A stretch of 64,000 nt of DNA. Source: Avena insularis (lineage: Eukaryota > Streptophyta > Magnoliopsida > Poales > Poaceae). Below the pieces are notes generated by a model. The model had not been told where the DNA came from. It did no database searches and saw only the letters and a list, made by a program, of their open reading frames with translations. The stretch covers positions 178,470,927 to 178,534,926 of the forward strand of contig CM042691.1 in the NCBI GenBank assembly GCA_023614405.1, given 5' to 3'. This document shows, in pieces, positions 13,675 to 25,094 of this stretch. How positions within the stretch are numbered: position 1 is the first letter of the stretch; the number at the start of each line of letters is the position of its first letter. Position numbers and translations under genes: made by a program.

Positions 13675-15388
13675 TAGAGCTCAAGAAGGGAACACTGAAC
13701 ATGTTGGGTTGCACATCCTCTTCTACATGTTCACAAGGGATGCCATTGTTTCCTTATCTGGTCTTGCTTCATCCTAAGGAACAACATAACTATCCTCTAC
13801 TCTGTAGTTCATTTCTGGTTAGCATTCCTGCTTCTGGTATGATGCCATTATAATTTCTATCTGGTTGAATTATAGCTATGAAAGTAACTGCATGCCCATT
13901 GTGTAGCGCAACACAAATTTTGAGTCACTCAATGTCTCTTGCATTCCAGGATATACTACTGCTTCCATATATTTGTTGAAATGACCTGGCTAGTTTATAT
14001 TTTCTGAAATTCCAAGAAACACTCTGTTCGATTGCATAATTTATTTGTAGGCACATTTGTGTAATGCTTGCTTGTCCCGTTCTATAAGTTCACAAGCAAC
14101 GCCATTATATTTCATATCTAGTGGTTCGTCCTAACCAGCGACATAGCTATCCTCTACTGTATATATATAGTTCATTCATGGTTTTGCATTCCTGCTCTAC
14201 GAGTTCTCTTATGATGCCATTATAATTTCTATTGGGTTGATTCCTATCTATGACAATAACTGCATGCCCATTGTGTAGCTCACGGCAAATTCCAAGTCAC
14301 CCAACGTCTCTTGCATTCTAGGATAAATAACTGCTTCCATATATATTTGTTGAATGACCTGGCTAGTTTATATTTGCTGAAATAGTTTGATTGATTGCTC
14401 ATTTCATTGTAGGCATACTTGTTTAATGCTTTCTTGTCCTATTCTACAGATTCACAAGAGATCCCATTGTTTCCTTATCTGGTGCTGATTCATCCTAAGA
14501 AATGACATAACTATCCTCTACTATGTAGTTCATTCGTGGTTTGCGTTTCTGCTCTGCAAATTCTGGTATGATGCTATTATAATTTCTATACGGCTGAATC
14601 ATAGCTACAAAAGTAACTACATGCCCATTGTGTTGCGCAACGCAAATTCTGAGTCACCCAATGTCTCTTGCATTCCAGGATATAATACTGCTTCCATATA
14701 TATTTGTTGGAATGACCTAGATAGTTTATATTTGGTGAAATTCTGAGAAACACTCTGCTTGATTGTATAATTCATTTGTAGGATCATTTGTGTAATGCTT
14801 GCTTGTCATGTTCCACAGGTTCACGAGCAACGCCACTATATTTCATATCTAGTGGTTCGTCCTAAATAACGACATAGCTATCCTCTTCTGTATATATAGT
14901 TCATTCATGGTTTGCATTCTTTCTCTACGAGTTCTCTTATGATGCCATTATAATTTTTATTGGGTCGATTCCTAGCTACGACAATCATTGCATGCCCATT
15001 GTGTAGCTCACGGCAAATTCTGAGTCACCCAACGTCTCTTGCATTCCAGGATAAACAACTGCTTCCATATATATTTGTTGAATGACCTGGCTAGTTTATA
15101 TTTGCTGAAATAGTTTGATTGATTGCTCATTTCATTATAGGCATACTTGTCTAATGCTCGATTGTCCTATTCTATAAATTCACAAGCAATGTCATTGTTT
15201 CCTTATCTGGTGCTGATTCATCCTAAGAATCTACATAATTATCCTCTACTATGCAGTTCATTCGTGGTTTGCGTTCCTGCTCTGCAAGTTCTGGTATGAT
15301 GCCATTATAATTTCTATCTGGTTCATTCTTAGATACGACGGTAACTCCATGCGAGCCATTGTATGGTTTGATTGCTCACACTATAAGA
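13675..15388. repeat. Tandem array of ~365-bp units in alternating dimers
   Basis: Unit starts can be marked by (G/A)TAGG followed by a CATTTGTGTAATGC or CATACTTGTNTAATGC motif, at 14048, 14409, 14778 and 15137, with an earlier unit from about 13675. Type A units (14048, 14778) carry CAACGCCA..ATTTCATATC and later GCTCACGGCAAATTC. Type B units (13675, 14409, 15137) carry TTGTTTCCTTATCTGG and, in the first two, GCGCAAC. The order is B-A-B-A-B with a dimer period of about 730 bp. The last unit is cut at 15388 by a CACTA terminus. No coding capacity is seen. Confidence 0.8.
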
Positions 15389-15620
15389 AATCTGCTGATA
15401 CATGACCCTTCATTTTTATCACATAATCGTTGTTGTCTACAATATATGACGATGTTATGATGAAAACAGATTGTCAAAAACTGAGCGTCAGTAATTGCAC
15501 AAAATGACGTTTTTTGCATAATCGTCATAACATTCTATAATGATACTGGATCGTCATAACCGTTATGACGATCCAATATCGTCATGGTACATCTAGCCAG
15601 GCCAGGTCAAATCCTACGTG
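15389..15620 (+). mobile_element. CACTA-type DNA transposon, left terminus
   Basis: It begins CACTATAAGAAATCTGCTG, matching the CACTA(C/T)AAGAAA terminus of plant CACTA elements, and interrupts the tandem array after GATTGCTCA. The subterminal zone is rich in ATGACGAT/ATCGTCAT motifs in both orientations, as expected for transposase-binding subterminal repeats. The putative 3-bp target duplication is TCA (15386-15388). The right terminus was not found, so the extent is open and no transposase is seen. Confidence 0.6.
15547..15575. repeat. 29-nt perfect palindrome in the CACTA subterminal zone
   Basis: The left arm TGGATCGTCATAAC (15547-15560) is the exact reverse complement of the right arm (15562-15575), with a single C between. 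The half-site ATCGTCAT recurs nearby. Confidence 0.9.
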
Positions 15621-18600
15621 GCTGATCCGACGTGGCAAGGAATCAGCCCAGTCCACTTCGTCCATTTATACGGGACAAGCCCATCAATTCAACTTTTTTA
15701 TGTTTTTTCTTTGCTAGTTCTTATCAGCTACATGGGCCAAACGAGACATTTCAGCCTTTGTATTGTATGGGCCCTAGGCTATTTACAGTCTATTTAAATT
15801 CAAATTCGGCCTTTTTTAGGACATGATCCCACTAGTCAGATAGTTTTGTCAGATTCATTTGAGAGAATAGCCCACACTTCAGAAGTGTTCAAAATGGCAT
15901 ACTTGTTTCATTCATGGGCTTCTATTCACATGTTCAAGATCACGTACATAATAAATATTTGAGACATATCCAGGAAATCACATGTAACTAGGCTATTACA
16001 ATTTTTAGTGTCTTCTATGACCCAGATTGCCTAACTATTACAAGTCCTGAATTTAGCCTATTACAATTTTTAGAGTCTACTTCAAGAAGATATGCCTAAG
16101 TATTACAAGAAGTGGCTACTCTTTGCTGGTTACACTTCACGGCTTCACTAACTTGCAATTTCTTAGCCTGGAGCTCCTATAATGAGAAACAACCAAACTA
16201 TTAGTCTCAATAAAGACATACCTTAAATATAGCAAATCAACCTAGCAACCAATTGTAAAAATGAGATGCCATTTATAGTTGAATTCATTCAAACCATTTA
16301 CTTGAGATCTCAATCATATATGATATATCTAACTTGAGGCCATATATCTCAGATATAAATTCTACACTGATCTACCAGAAAGAAATATGATGTTATGCTA
16401 GTATGGAACACTACCAGAAATATGTACCATGCAAGTAAACGATGATATAAATGAAAAAGATTGCAGTACTACTGTCAAACCCTATAATAGCAGCTCTGCC
16501 CCTTGTCACCTATACAAAAATATAGGTTGCATCTAGTAGAATATCTAGACAGTAAGAGTAGCATTTGAATGAATGAATTACAAACAACATTTAAGAGACC
16601 AGTGTGAAAGGGGGTTCGATGGAGAAGTACAACTTCTGGTCACAGGAGGCCGTTGACATTGATCATGACGGTAATAGCAGAAACTAAACCTTGTGAACCA
16701 AGTATACCCCCTGGCAAATAAGGAATGTAGTGTTTGAGGTACATAAACAACATAAGAGAAAAAAGACAGTCATGAACAATCAAGATAGAACAGTGACAGA
16801 ATTGAAATCCTACTTCATTGAGTCCTAACTTGAGGACATAGCAAGTATGATATTCATGAAACAGAACTAGAAAACTGACAAGATGAAAAATGGATCGCGC
16901 TTTAGAATCATGTGGACACGGAAGCATGCTAGTCTACTGCTACTGCTACTAGAGAAAGTGCTGCTATATAATATATCTCCAATGACTACAAACCAAGAAT
17001 ATGAGAATACAACTAATCCAATACATAGTACTTCTAGTCAACATAAATTTCCATTAGCTTCAGGGGAACAAATAACAGATAAATGAAATTAGAATTCCAG
17101 CAGCAATCTTTAGGTATATTCAGCTAACAAAGGTAAAGGGGCAGAACAATGCAAGGTACATGCCTGTTTAAAGAAACAAACATGGAAGCGTTACCTGTTT
17201 AAAGTGTTCTTTGACAACTTGAAAATCTACTTGCCAGTGAAAGACCAGATTCGATTACCATTTCCCTCTCATCGATGGAGATAACCGCATTTGCACATAT
17301 CTGAACAAAGCCAAGTTCCAAAATCAATTCAGTTTCACTAAATCTAATGGGAAACACTCTAAATGCACTACTTAAGCTCTGCTATTACCGTCACATGGGT
17401 TATTATGTCTCACAAAGTAAATACCAGCAACATCTGAGAAGACAAAGTTGCTAACTGTGTTAGGTTATAAAATATATACCAACATCGTTTAGTTAGGGGA
17501 GCTCATTTTTACTACCGCAATATAATTGACTCTTTTTGTCAGTTATTTTTACATTTTCTTTGTGCCAACTATACTGTCCGTAGAGAAATAAACTCATGGA
17601 TGAACTGAAAAGTCAATCAGATATGCAACTGTAGGAGCTAAATTTTTCATCTATACCTGATCCGGCCAGAGCAAATTTATATTGCATCCAGTTATGTGTT
17701 ATGTGATTCCTACATTCATTTCATATTATTTAAATTTATGGTATCATTGTTCATTATGTTTTTTCTATAAGAGTACTCAAACTTTACATTGTTTGGCTTA
17801 AATGACATTACACATCACTTAAGGGGGTGGTATAACATAGCCATGCAACTCGGATTCAAAATATTGTTCTTACAAAAAAAATACTCCCTAGGTATCGATT
17901 CCCCCAAACAAGGATTTCTAATCAATAATCCGTGAAACGGAAGCACATTTTCAGAAAACCGTGTAAGTTACATTGCAAGTTACTCGGTGTGGTTCATTTT
18001 TACATAAATAAATCTGTGGCAAAAATATTGTCTGGCTTTCGGTCTCGGAGCCAGCGGCGCACCGCCCAGCAAACTTGTGGCTTAGTATGTGACTGGAGCT
18101 GCACTCTATAGTTTTCTCCTGAAAGTATCTTCTCAATATTAGCATGTAGCATAACCTCATGTTTTATATCAGACTAACGGAAGTTCTAAAGCTAGCTGCA
18201 GAAGAAATCGGAAGAAGATTGCGGTACACATTTAATGTCTAATTAGAGAAACACTTAATAATAAGAAATACTAAAAAAAATTTCGAGATAACGCAAAGGA
18301 AACACTAAAAATCAATGGCCAATTACACATGGATTTCAATGACGAGGCTGTAAAAAAGCAGACTAATCATTTTTGTTCCTTAACCTACTATCTCTTCACA
18401 CTTATGTTCCAGCTTTAAAACGGTATGGTATCAGCCACCTTGAAACTATCTTAAAACACAAAAGGAATTTACTGAAGTGCATGCAACAAAAAAAATTCTA
18501 CAGTAAATGTCCATCTAACCAAATTTCTAATAACCTTTACTATGTAGTTTCTCTTTTGCCATAGAAAGGGCGCTCGTTAAATGTGAGAAATTAGCATGAT

Positions 18601-19553
18601 GTACATGTGTGTATCTCTGAACCCTTAATAGTTAAAAAATCTTAATAGACTATCAGTGCTCTCACAAATTGGCAATACATCGGTTCCTTACAAATATGTA
18701 TATGTATCCATGTTCTTGAAATATATATCAACCATTGAACCACAAACAAACATGAGAAGAGAAGAAGCGACCTGGCAATCTGGCACTGAACATGAACCAC
18801 AAATTAAGAGGAGAAGAGGAGGAGACTTGGCAGTGATGGCGAGTTGTGCAGCCTCGTGGACACTGGACGGAGAGGCGGAGAGAAGCTTCGCCAGCTTCAC
18901 GAACCGAACCAGGTCGACCGCCCATGTAATATTGCGATGCACTTACAAACAAAGAAATCTCACACAAGTTTTGGAGGTAAAAATACTGAGATAAGAACTA
19001 TTTCGAAGGTGAACATCAAGAAATTACTATAGTCGCACCTTTATCATCTCTTCCAAAATTTCAAATTGGACGCCGGATTTGGCATCAAATCAAGTGAAAT
19101 TGTAACCACCTCTCCAGTACACTCCAGCCTCATCGTCAGGCCCAGCGGCCGTCGTTGTCCCCTCCTCTCCATCGCTCAGCACACGCACACGCAACCCCGC
19201 CGCCAGTCACGCCGCACCTTGCTCCGCCCCAGTTGTGTGAAACCCCCGTCGCCATGCTCCACCTTGGAATGATCCAACGATCTATATGATCAACTATATA
19301 TTCGTACACTATATAGTATGAGTATAGAAAATAATGATGTGAGTATTGTCATCGACGGGTTAAACTGGCGCTCATATAGTTTCTTCCCGTAGCCAATTAT
19401 GCCTAAGACGAAATGGCCAACAACATCGTTGTGTGATTGGTGCACCCGCCCTTCCTTCGTGTATGTATATACTTTCCTAACATGAGACTGCCAAAGGGCT
19501 AGAATCCTATGAAGACATATCTTAACCAAACCCATCGCATGGGCTCGTTGTGG
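15621..19553. other. Long unassigned stretch
   Basis: AT-rich sequence with no intact gene. GC-richer islands at 18770-18930 and 19110-19265 have gene-exon-like composition. A minus-strand frame at 18688-18942 and a plus-strand frame at 19066-19272 have no recognised domain. These may be captured gene fragments inside a CACTA element, but no right terminus supports that. No LTR ends were found. Confidence 0.35.
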
Positions 19554-19850
19554 GTTTGTATGGTCTGGGGAGCTTACATGTCTTATAGTTTAGCTGCTCT
19601 ATTTCTCTTTGGTTTTATCACTTGTTGTATTGTATGGTTCAATAATACGGCTTATCCGAGTGAGTTTTATGGATCCACCAGGCCAGAAGCTTCTCAAGCT
19701 CAAGCATTTATTACTTTTCTAGTTAGAGACCAGCATCTTGGAGCTAATGTCGGATCCGCCCAAGGACCCACAGGTTTAGGTAAATATCTAATGCATTCGC
19801 CAACTAGAGAGGTTATCTTTGGAGGAGAAACTATGAGTTTTTGGGAATTA
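19554..19850 (+). pseudogene. psbC: Nuclear plastid DNA fragment of psbC (photosystem II CP43)
   Basis: The plus frame reads a central piece of the chloroplast CP43 chlorophyll-binding antenna protein of photosystem II. Recognisable runs include [42 protein letters not shown] and EVIFGGETM. It covers roughly 95 residues of a protein of about 470, with no start, no end and no neighbouring psbD. Compared with the plastid protein as I know it, there is one inserted codon (Ile after QAQAF) and several substitutions, some of them Arg-to-His from G-to-A changes. It is a NUPT, not a gene. Confidence 0.93.
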
Positions 19851-20030
19851 TTTTAGATAGCATATTCATATTTGTGGCATTTTTTAATCACACAACATAT
19901 ATCATTTGTATTATTTGAAATTGTTAAACTATTATTAATTGCATTTGTATTGAAAAGGGAAAAAGTCAATGGTTTGAATAGTTAGTGTCAAAACTGGAAT
20001 AAACTGAAAATATAGCTCAGCCACCATTTG
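19851..20030. other. Unassigned AT-rich flank of the plastid fragment
   Basis: Nothing recognisable is seen. The left limit of the L'-type LTR is not resolved and may fall here. Confidence 0.3.
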
Positions 20031-22869
20031 TGCACACTCCAGAAACTAGAGGCACCACAGTAAATTAAGCTTAAAGAGAGAGGCATCTATCCAAAATAGA
20101 TGAATCATCTTCCGAAGTTAAAACCTTAGAAATCATATTCAAGGTATCTTTATAATTAAATGGGCAGCACAAGCTCACTAATCCTTACAACTGAGTCAGA
20201 AGACACATTTCAAAATCATCTTCCTAATCAGGGAGACTAGGAATCATTTGTAAGGTCATCCTACTTACACAAACTGGCATATGCTTCTAAGCCTCAGCCT
20301 TTGCATCATTGGCTAGGATAAGATATCAAGCATAATATATGTTTTATTAATGTATTATCTAGCATCTGATTGGTCCCGGAAATGAACATTTCCACCTTGT
20401 ACTTCACATTCACAATAGTTGAACCAGATCGTGCATGTGCATGATTTAATAATCAACAACAACAAATCATGCTGTCAAAGGATCATTGCTATGCACACTC
20501 TCACTGAGAGGTACCCAGCAGTAAACATCTATAATAGTAGTTGTTATTTGATTTAATAATAATATTCGTACAAACTAGAGTGATTTCTAAATCGTATTCC
20601 TCGCCTAAATATTAAGGAATCATTCAAATCCTTAACTGTCATGTTGACAGTACTCAATACCAAAAGCCACCATAGAGATTTTCCAAAAAAAAATCATGTC
20701 ATCTTCCTAGTGAATATTCTAGGAATCAAGATTCATATCTAGATCTTACTTCCATAATTGACAATAATAAGAACAAAGACAAGCCATGCTTGTAGAGCAT
20801 ATTTGCATAGGACATAGATCATTCTCCCAAACACGTTAATGGAAATTGTCTTTTCCAAGTTAATTAGTTAATAATTAGACAAGCTATGAGTCCATTACAA
20901 TGCATCAATAAATTCAAAGAATAGTATATGGATACAAATCTTAAGTAGGTCATGATCAGGATATCAACCTATCACCAAGTACTAATTGTATATTGTGTTT
21001 GAATTCAAACAAATGTTTAAATTCAAATATAACCTTTAAATCTTGTCTACGAGAACAGTCTCTAATAAAAGATGAACACAAGGTAATGCCAGACCAAGAT
21101 AGGCTAACAACAAAGAATCAATCACAACCCTAGCAAGTTGTTGAGCCAACAAGCTTAGTAGCATTATAAAATAAGCTAGAGAGTCTATAGATAGGGTAAG
21201 AAAGGAGAAAACACTAATTAGGGTTAGCACTGAGAGAGGAAGAGAGATAGAGAGGAGGAAGGGATACCTACATGTGGCGAGTCCAAGCTCGCCAAAGAGA
21301 GGCAGAGGCGACGCAAACCAGCGCAGCAGCATGGCGGCACATGGAGCACCAGAGGCGCTACTACCCGCGCCAAGCCAACCGCAGCAGCCACCACCATTTC
21401 ACCGATAGCGGCACAATCCCACCAGCACCACATGACCACCAACACACCACTAGAGCATCGCCGGTGTACAGTTAAGCCACTGCATCAAAACCCTACCGTC
21501 GTAGTAATGATAAGGGCGACCGAGTAAGGGCTGGATTCCTAAATAGAATTGGATATAGAGGTAGAGCAGGACACGGCGGTCCTTTAACCGCAGACAGCGG
21601 CGGTTGGAGTGGCCAGGATTGCCGGAATCTCGCGAGGACAGTGGCGGTCGCCAGCGAGAGAACGAGAGGGAAAGAGGAGACCTCGAGGAGATAGGGAGAG
21701 GTGTGAGTTGGGTCAATTTGACCGACCCAGTATCTCAACTGGTCCAGCTTAGCCCAATTCTAGTGGCCTCGCCCACTTTAAAACAAAAAAAATAAGCAAA
21801 GGAAAAATACAAATTACAAAGATAACCCTAAAATTATACAAGCTCTAGAAAATAAATAAAAATCCTAAGAATACAAATAATATCTATAAATTTTCATAAA
21901 AATATTAAGTTGTAACTTAAGATGATAAAACCTAATTTGACTAATTTAAGTTATTAATTCCTTTAGAAAATTTCTAAAAAATAAGGGTAATACTTATAAA
22001 TAAATAAAATTCATTTTAAGATCCTAAATAATTACTTCATGAAATAAAAATATTAGTTTTCTATTTAATATTACCAAATTGAAAAATGTATTCAAAAATA
22101 TTTACTCCTTTAAGGAATTCTAATAAAATAAATATAAAGACATAAAATAAATAAATATCATTTTTATATCTAAAAATAAATCTGCTATTTTATAAAAATA
22201 CTAATTTGTCTTTAAAAGAACAAAGCTTGAAATAAATAATTAAGGACATTTAATGTTTTGTGGAATTTTATAGAAATAAAGATAGTACATAAAAATAAAT
22301 AAAAATCATTTTAAGATCTTAAATAAGTATATTTTACTAGAAAAATACTAAGCATATTATTCCAAAAGATTTTAAGATTCCAAAGTAATAAATATTTATT
22401 TATATATTTTTATTAAAATAAAATACATGTTTTGTTAATTATTTAAAATTAGTTCCTAAGTAAGAAATAACCATATGTCTTCATAAAATATTACAATCTT
22501 AAAAAGAATCATTTAACTATAATTACTAAGTCCAAAACCATAATTATGATTCATAATAAAACTTAAGTGTAAACTGTTAACATTATAATACTCCTTTGGA
22601 ACCTTAAACCCAATTTAAACCAACAACCTTTAAGCTAACCTTATGCACAATTTACTTATATTGAGGGTAAATGATCTTTATCTCTTAACCATACTTAACC
22701 TGAATTTAAAGCTTAACAAATTAATAATATCATCTAATTATGCTTCCATCCATAAGATGCATTTTTTTAAATTAAAATAGCAATTCAAATTTTAAATTCA
22801 TCATTCACTTAAATTGAAAGTGAATGATATGAAACTCTTAATCATACTTATCATAACCCTAAAAACTTG

Positions 22870-23050
22870 ATAATAATTTATACACATTACACCTTAAGTC
22901 TATTTATGGTTTTATAGTTAACTTTGGTCTAACATACCATAAACAACATGTCTTAAGATTATTCATGTTTTTAAAGTTAACTTTGGTCTAAAAGATCATA
23001 AGCCTTAGGTCTAAAGTTTATTCATGTTTTTATAGTTAACTTTGGTCTGT
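22870..23050. repeat. Three ~59-bp tandem units around AGTTAACTTTGGTCT
   Basis: AGTTAACTTTGGTCT occurs at 22916-22930, 22975-22989 and 23034-23048, each preceded by a TTATGG or TTCATG run. The right L LTR has two related copies (about 55463 and 55530) and the left one about 1.5 after a deletion. Confidence 0.8.
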
Positions 23051-23511
23051 CATATAATCCACAAAAAGTATAATAACTCAACATTTATTATACTTTATCA
23101 AAAACAATATTTTTAATCCTAACAACCTTCCGGATTGATGAACCTAGCCTAAGCAACATTTTCTTTGAAGGTTATTCTTTTTTCCACTTCAAACAATAAC
23201 TCTATAATAGTTCCTTTAACTCTTAACAACCCAACACATGGACTTTAATCCTAGTTACCAGATGGTAGTTAACCTCAATTTTAGATTGATTTATACTCTA
23301 CTTTTATATATTGAATGTTAAGACTTAAGTTTCTTGTAGATTTAATTGCTTGTGAAGTAAACTTGAAGATAAACCAAATCTTAAATAAATCACCTAAATT
23401 TAATTTACTTACAGTATTGGGGATTCATTTGGGGAGTTTTATAAAATGCATAGCATTACTTATGCATATATCATATTGCTTCTTTAAACATTAGTCCTTA
23501 CCGGACCAATA

Positions 23512-23516
23512 ATGTT
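23512..23516. repeat. Target-site duplication of the 1276-bp solo LTR (ATGTT)
   Basis: ATGTT at 23512-23516 is repeated exactly at 24793-24797. Confidence 0.8.
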
Positions 23517-24792
23517 TGAAAGGATCGTATGGGCACCTATAGGGGGTAAATAGGTGCTACTTCAATTTTTCCTCTTTTTCAATTTAGGCTCTGACACAAA
23601 ACGTAAATTCTCTAGATTATGAAACTAAGGTGAATTTACCTATATGACAAACTACTACAAATAACTAAGAAAGAACAAGATAAGTAAGGTGCGGTAAAGG
23701 ATAGAAGTAACCAAAGTGGAGCATGCAGGGACACAAGGATTATTTCCTGCAGTTCCTTCCTTTTGAGGGGAAGTACGTCTGTGTTTGGAGAGGGGGTAGT
23801 TTCAAACCACCAACACCACAAGAGGCCTCCCTTGTTCTCTGGTGAACCTCACCCCAAAGGGTTCGATTGACTTCTTCCACTATATCGACAACCTTTGAGG
23901 TGGAAGCCGACACCTTTAAAACAAGTTCGAGGCACATATCCACAAGTGAATTGGAGGATCCCGAATGCAAGCAAGTTGTCACACAACCAAAGACAAGCTT
24001 GTAACAACCAAATCAAGAACTAGGGTTTACAATGAAACACTAGAGCAAGGGGCCCTCAAGAAAAGGAGGGGGAATGAAGAGCTCTCTTAGTGAAGCTTTA
24101 GATCAAGGCTCCTCCTTCGATTCTCCAAAGGTCAAGACCTTTGGATGGTTGGATGGGGAGATCTTGTTGATTTGGTGGCTCAAGGTTTAGGGTTCTTATT
24201 TTTTGAAATGAGCAGCTGGAGGAAGGGGATGAGGTCCCCTATTTATAGGCCCACTGCTCTCCAACCATTTTATGACCATTGGAGCAATTTCCAGATCGTA
24301 GATTCTGGTCCTGAGACTAGAGACTCCGGTCTGAGTTTGTACCACACCAGAGACTCTGGTCATTCTCTGGTCAATCTCCGGACCACCATACAGATTGTCC
24401 TAGCCTTCTCTTCAAATTTTTCGATTTGTGGAACATCGGAGACTCTAGGGTTTTCACACCGGAGACTCCGGTCTAGCCGAGTGCCCAGGAGAATCCGGTT
24501 CATTTTCGGCCAATCTCGGGACCCCCATACAGTCTGTCCTAGGCACCCTTCTGGAAGTTCCTCCAGAGACTTGGATGAAACTTCGGTTCACACCGGAGAC
24601 TCCGGCATATGCACACTAGAGACTCCGATCTAAAAACCCCAAGCAAAAGTTGTTTCTTCCAGGAACTTTTCCTCAGTGCTATGGACTTTTCTCTTTTCAG
24701 TATATCAACATGGAAACATCAGCACACTGTAAAAATTATCCTCAAGTTGTTAAGGAACACCAAAACTGATTACGATAATAAATGTCCTTTCA
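23517..24792 (-). mobile_element. Solo LTR or small LTR-type insertion, 1276 bp
   Basis: The ends TGAAAGGA and TCCTTTCA form an 8-bp inverted repeat with TG/CA termini and a perfect 5-bp target duplication. The empty site can be reconstructed from the L LTRs, where CCGGACCAAT runs on without a break. A minus-strand TATA-like CCTATAAATAG lies at 24239-24249, so the LTR is tentatively minus-oriented. It holds a cluster of short palindromes (24300-24640). The plus frame at 24145-24633 has no known domain and crosses these repeats, so it is not called a gene. Confidence 0.75.
24302..24635. repeat. Cluster of CCGGAGACTCCGG-type palindromes
   Basis: Perfect 13-bp palindromes CCGGAGACTCCGG lie at 24459-24471 and 24593-24605, and the compensated version CCAGAGACTCTGG at 24347-24359. 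Half or decayed copies lie at about 24319, 24436 and 24612, and CTGGTC/CCGGTC repeats fill the gaps. Confidence 0.85.
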
Positions 24793-24797
24793 ATGTT

Positions 24798-25094
24798 GTT
24801 TTAACATATTGGATTTTATATTGTCTCGAAGACCATGATTGCATAATCTTGTAATCACAAAGGCAAGTTCACCCTTTCTCATGTCCTTTGATTATTTTCT
24901 ATCAAGTATTTACAAATCAAAAGTTGTCATCACCTACATTCCAAAAAGGTCAGAAAACTCTATTTCCATAATTATATGATCATAGGTTATTTACCAAATG
25001 GTAATAACCTACTATTACTGTTCCGATGGTAAAGGAAGATAATATCTAGGACTTAAAACAACCAATATCGCCAGTGATTCTTGCACCCTATAAC
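24798..25094 (+). mobile_element. L'-type long LTR, second part
   Basis: It matches the reverse complement of 54670-54935 closely, including GATTGCATAATCTTG, CTTTCTCATGTCCTTTG and the stretch ending CAGTGATTCTTGC. The Copia LTR cuts it at 25095. The homologous sequence in L continues toward the LTR 3' end, so the remainder is predicted to the right of the whole nest. Confidence 0.8.
25090..25094. repeat. Predicted left target duplication of the Copia element (ATAAC)
   Basis: These are the five bases before the LTR start. The partner copy should lie beyond the window. Confidence 0.4.

Larger units (their letters stand above)
20031..23516 (+). mobile_element. L'-type long LTR (diverged relative of element L's LTR), first part
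   Basis: The part from about 22600 to 23516 matches the reverse complement of the L LTRs, most clearly the segment ending CCTTACCGGACCAAT (compare 45895 and 54955). Upstream it has the same layout: a GC-rich block at about 21270-21770, then an AT-rich tail. A solo LTR interrupts it at 23517 and it resumes at 24798. The left end could not be placed; no TGTAACATCCC start was found. ORFs in the GC block (21224-21738) are chance frames. Confidence 0.6.

Noticed and set aside
13675..15388. Tandem array as a CRISPR array
   Set aside because: Units are ~365 bp with no repeat-spacer pattern, and the context is a plant genome.
19509..19856. psbC ORF as a functional gene
   Set aside because: It covers only a central piece of CP43, has no plastid neighbours, and the frame starts and ends in unrelated sequence.
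19979..19990. TTAGTG followed by TCA as the right end of the CACTA element
   Set aside because: The 3-bp duplication fits, but the adjoining bases do not match the left terminus beyond CACTA.
24145..24633. 162-residue ORF
   Set aside because: It runs through the palindrome cluster of a solo LTR and has no recognisable domain.
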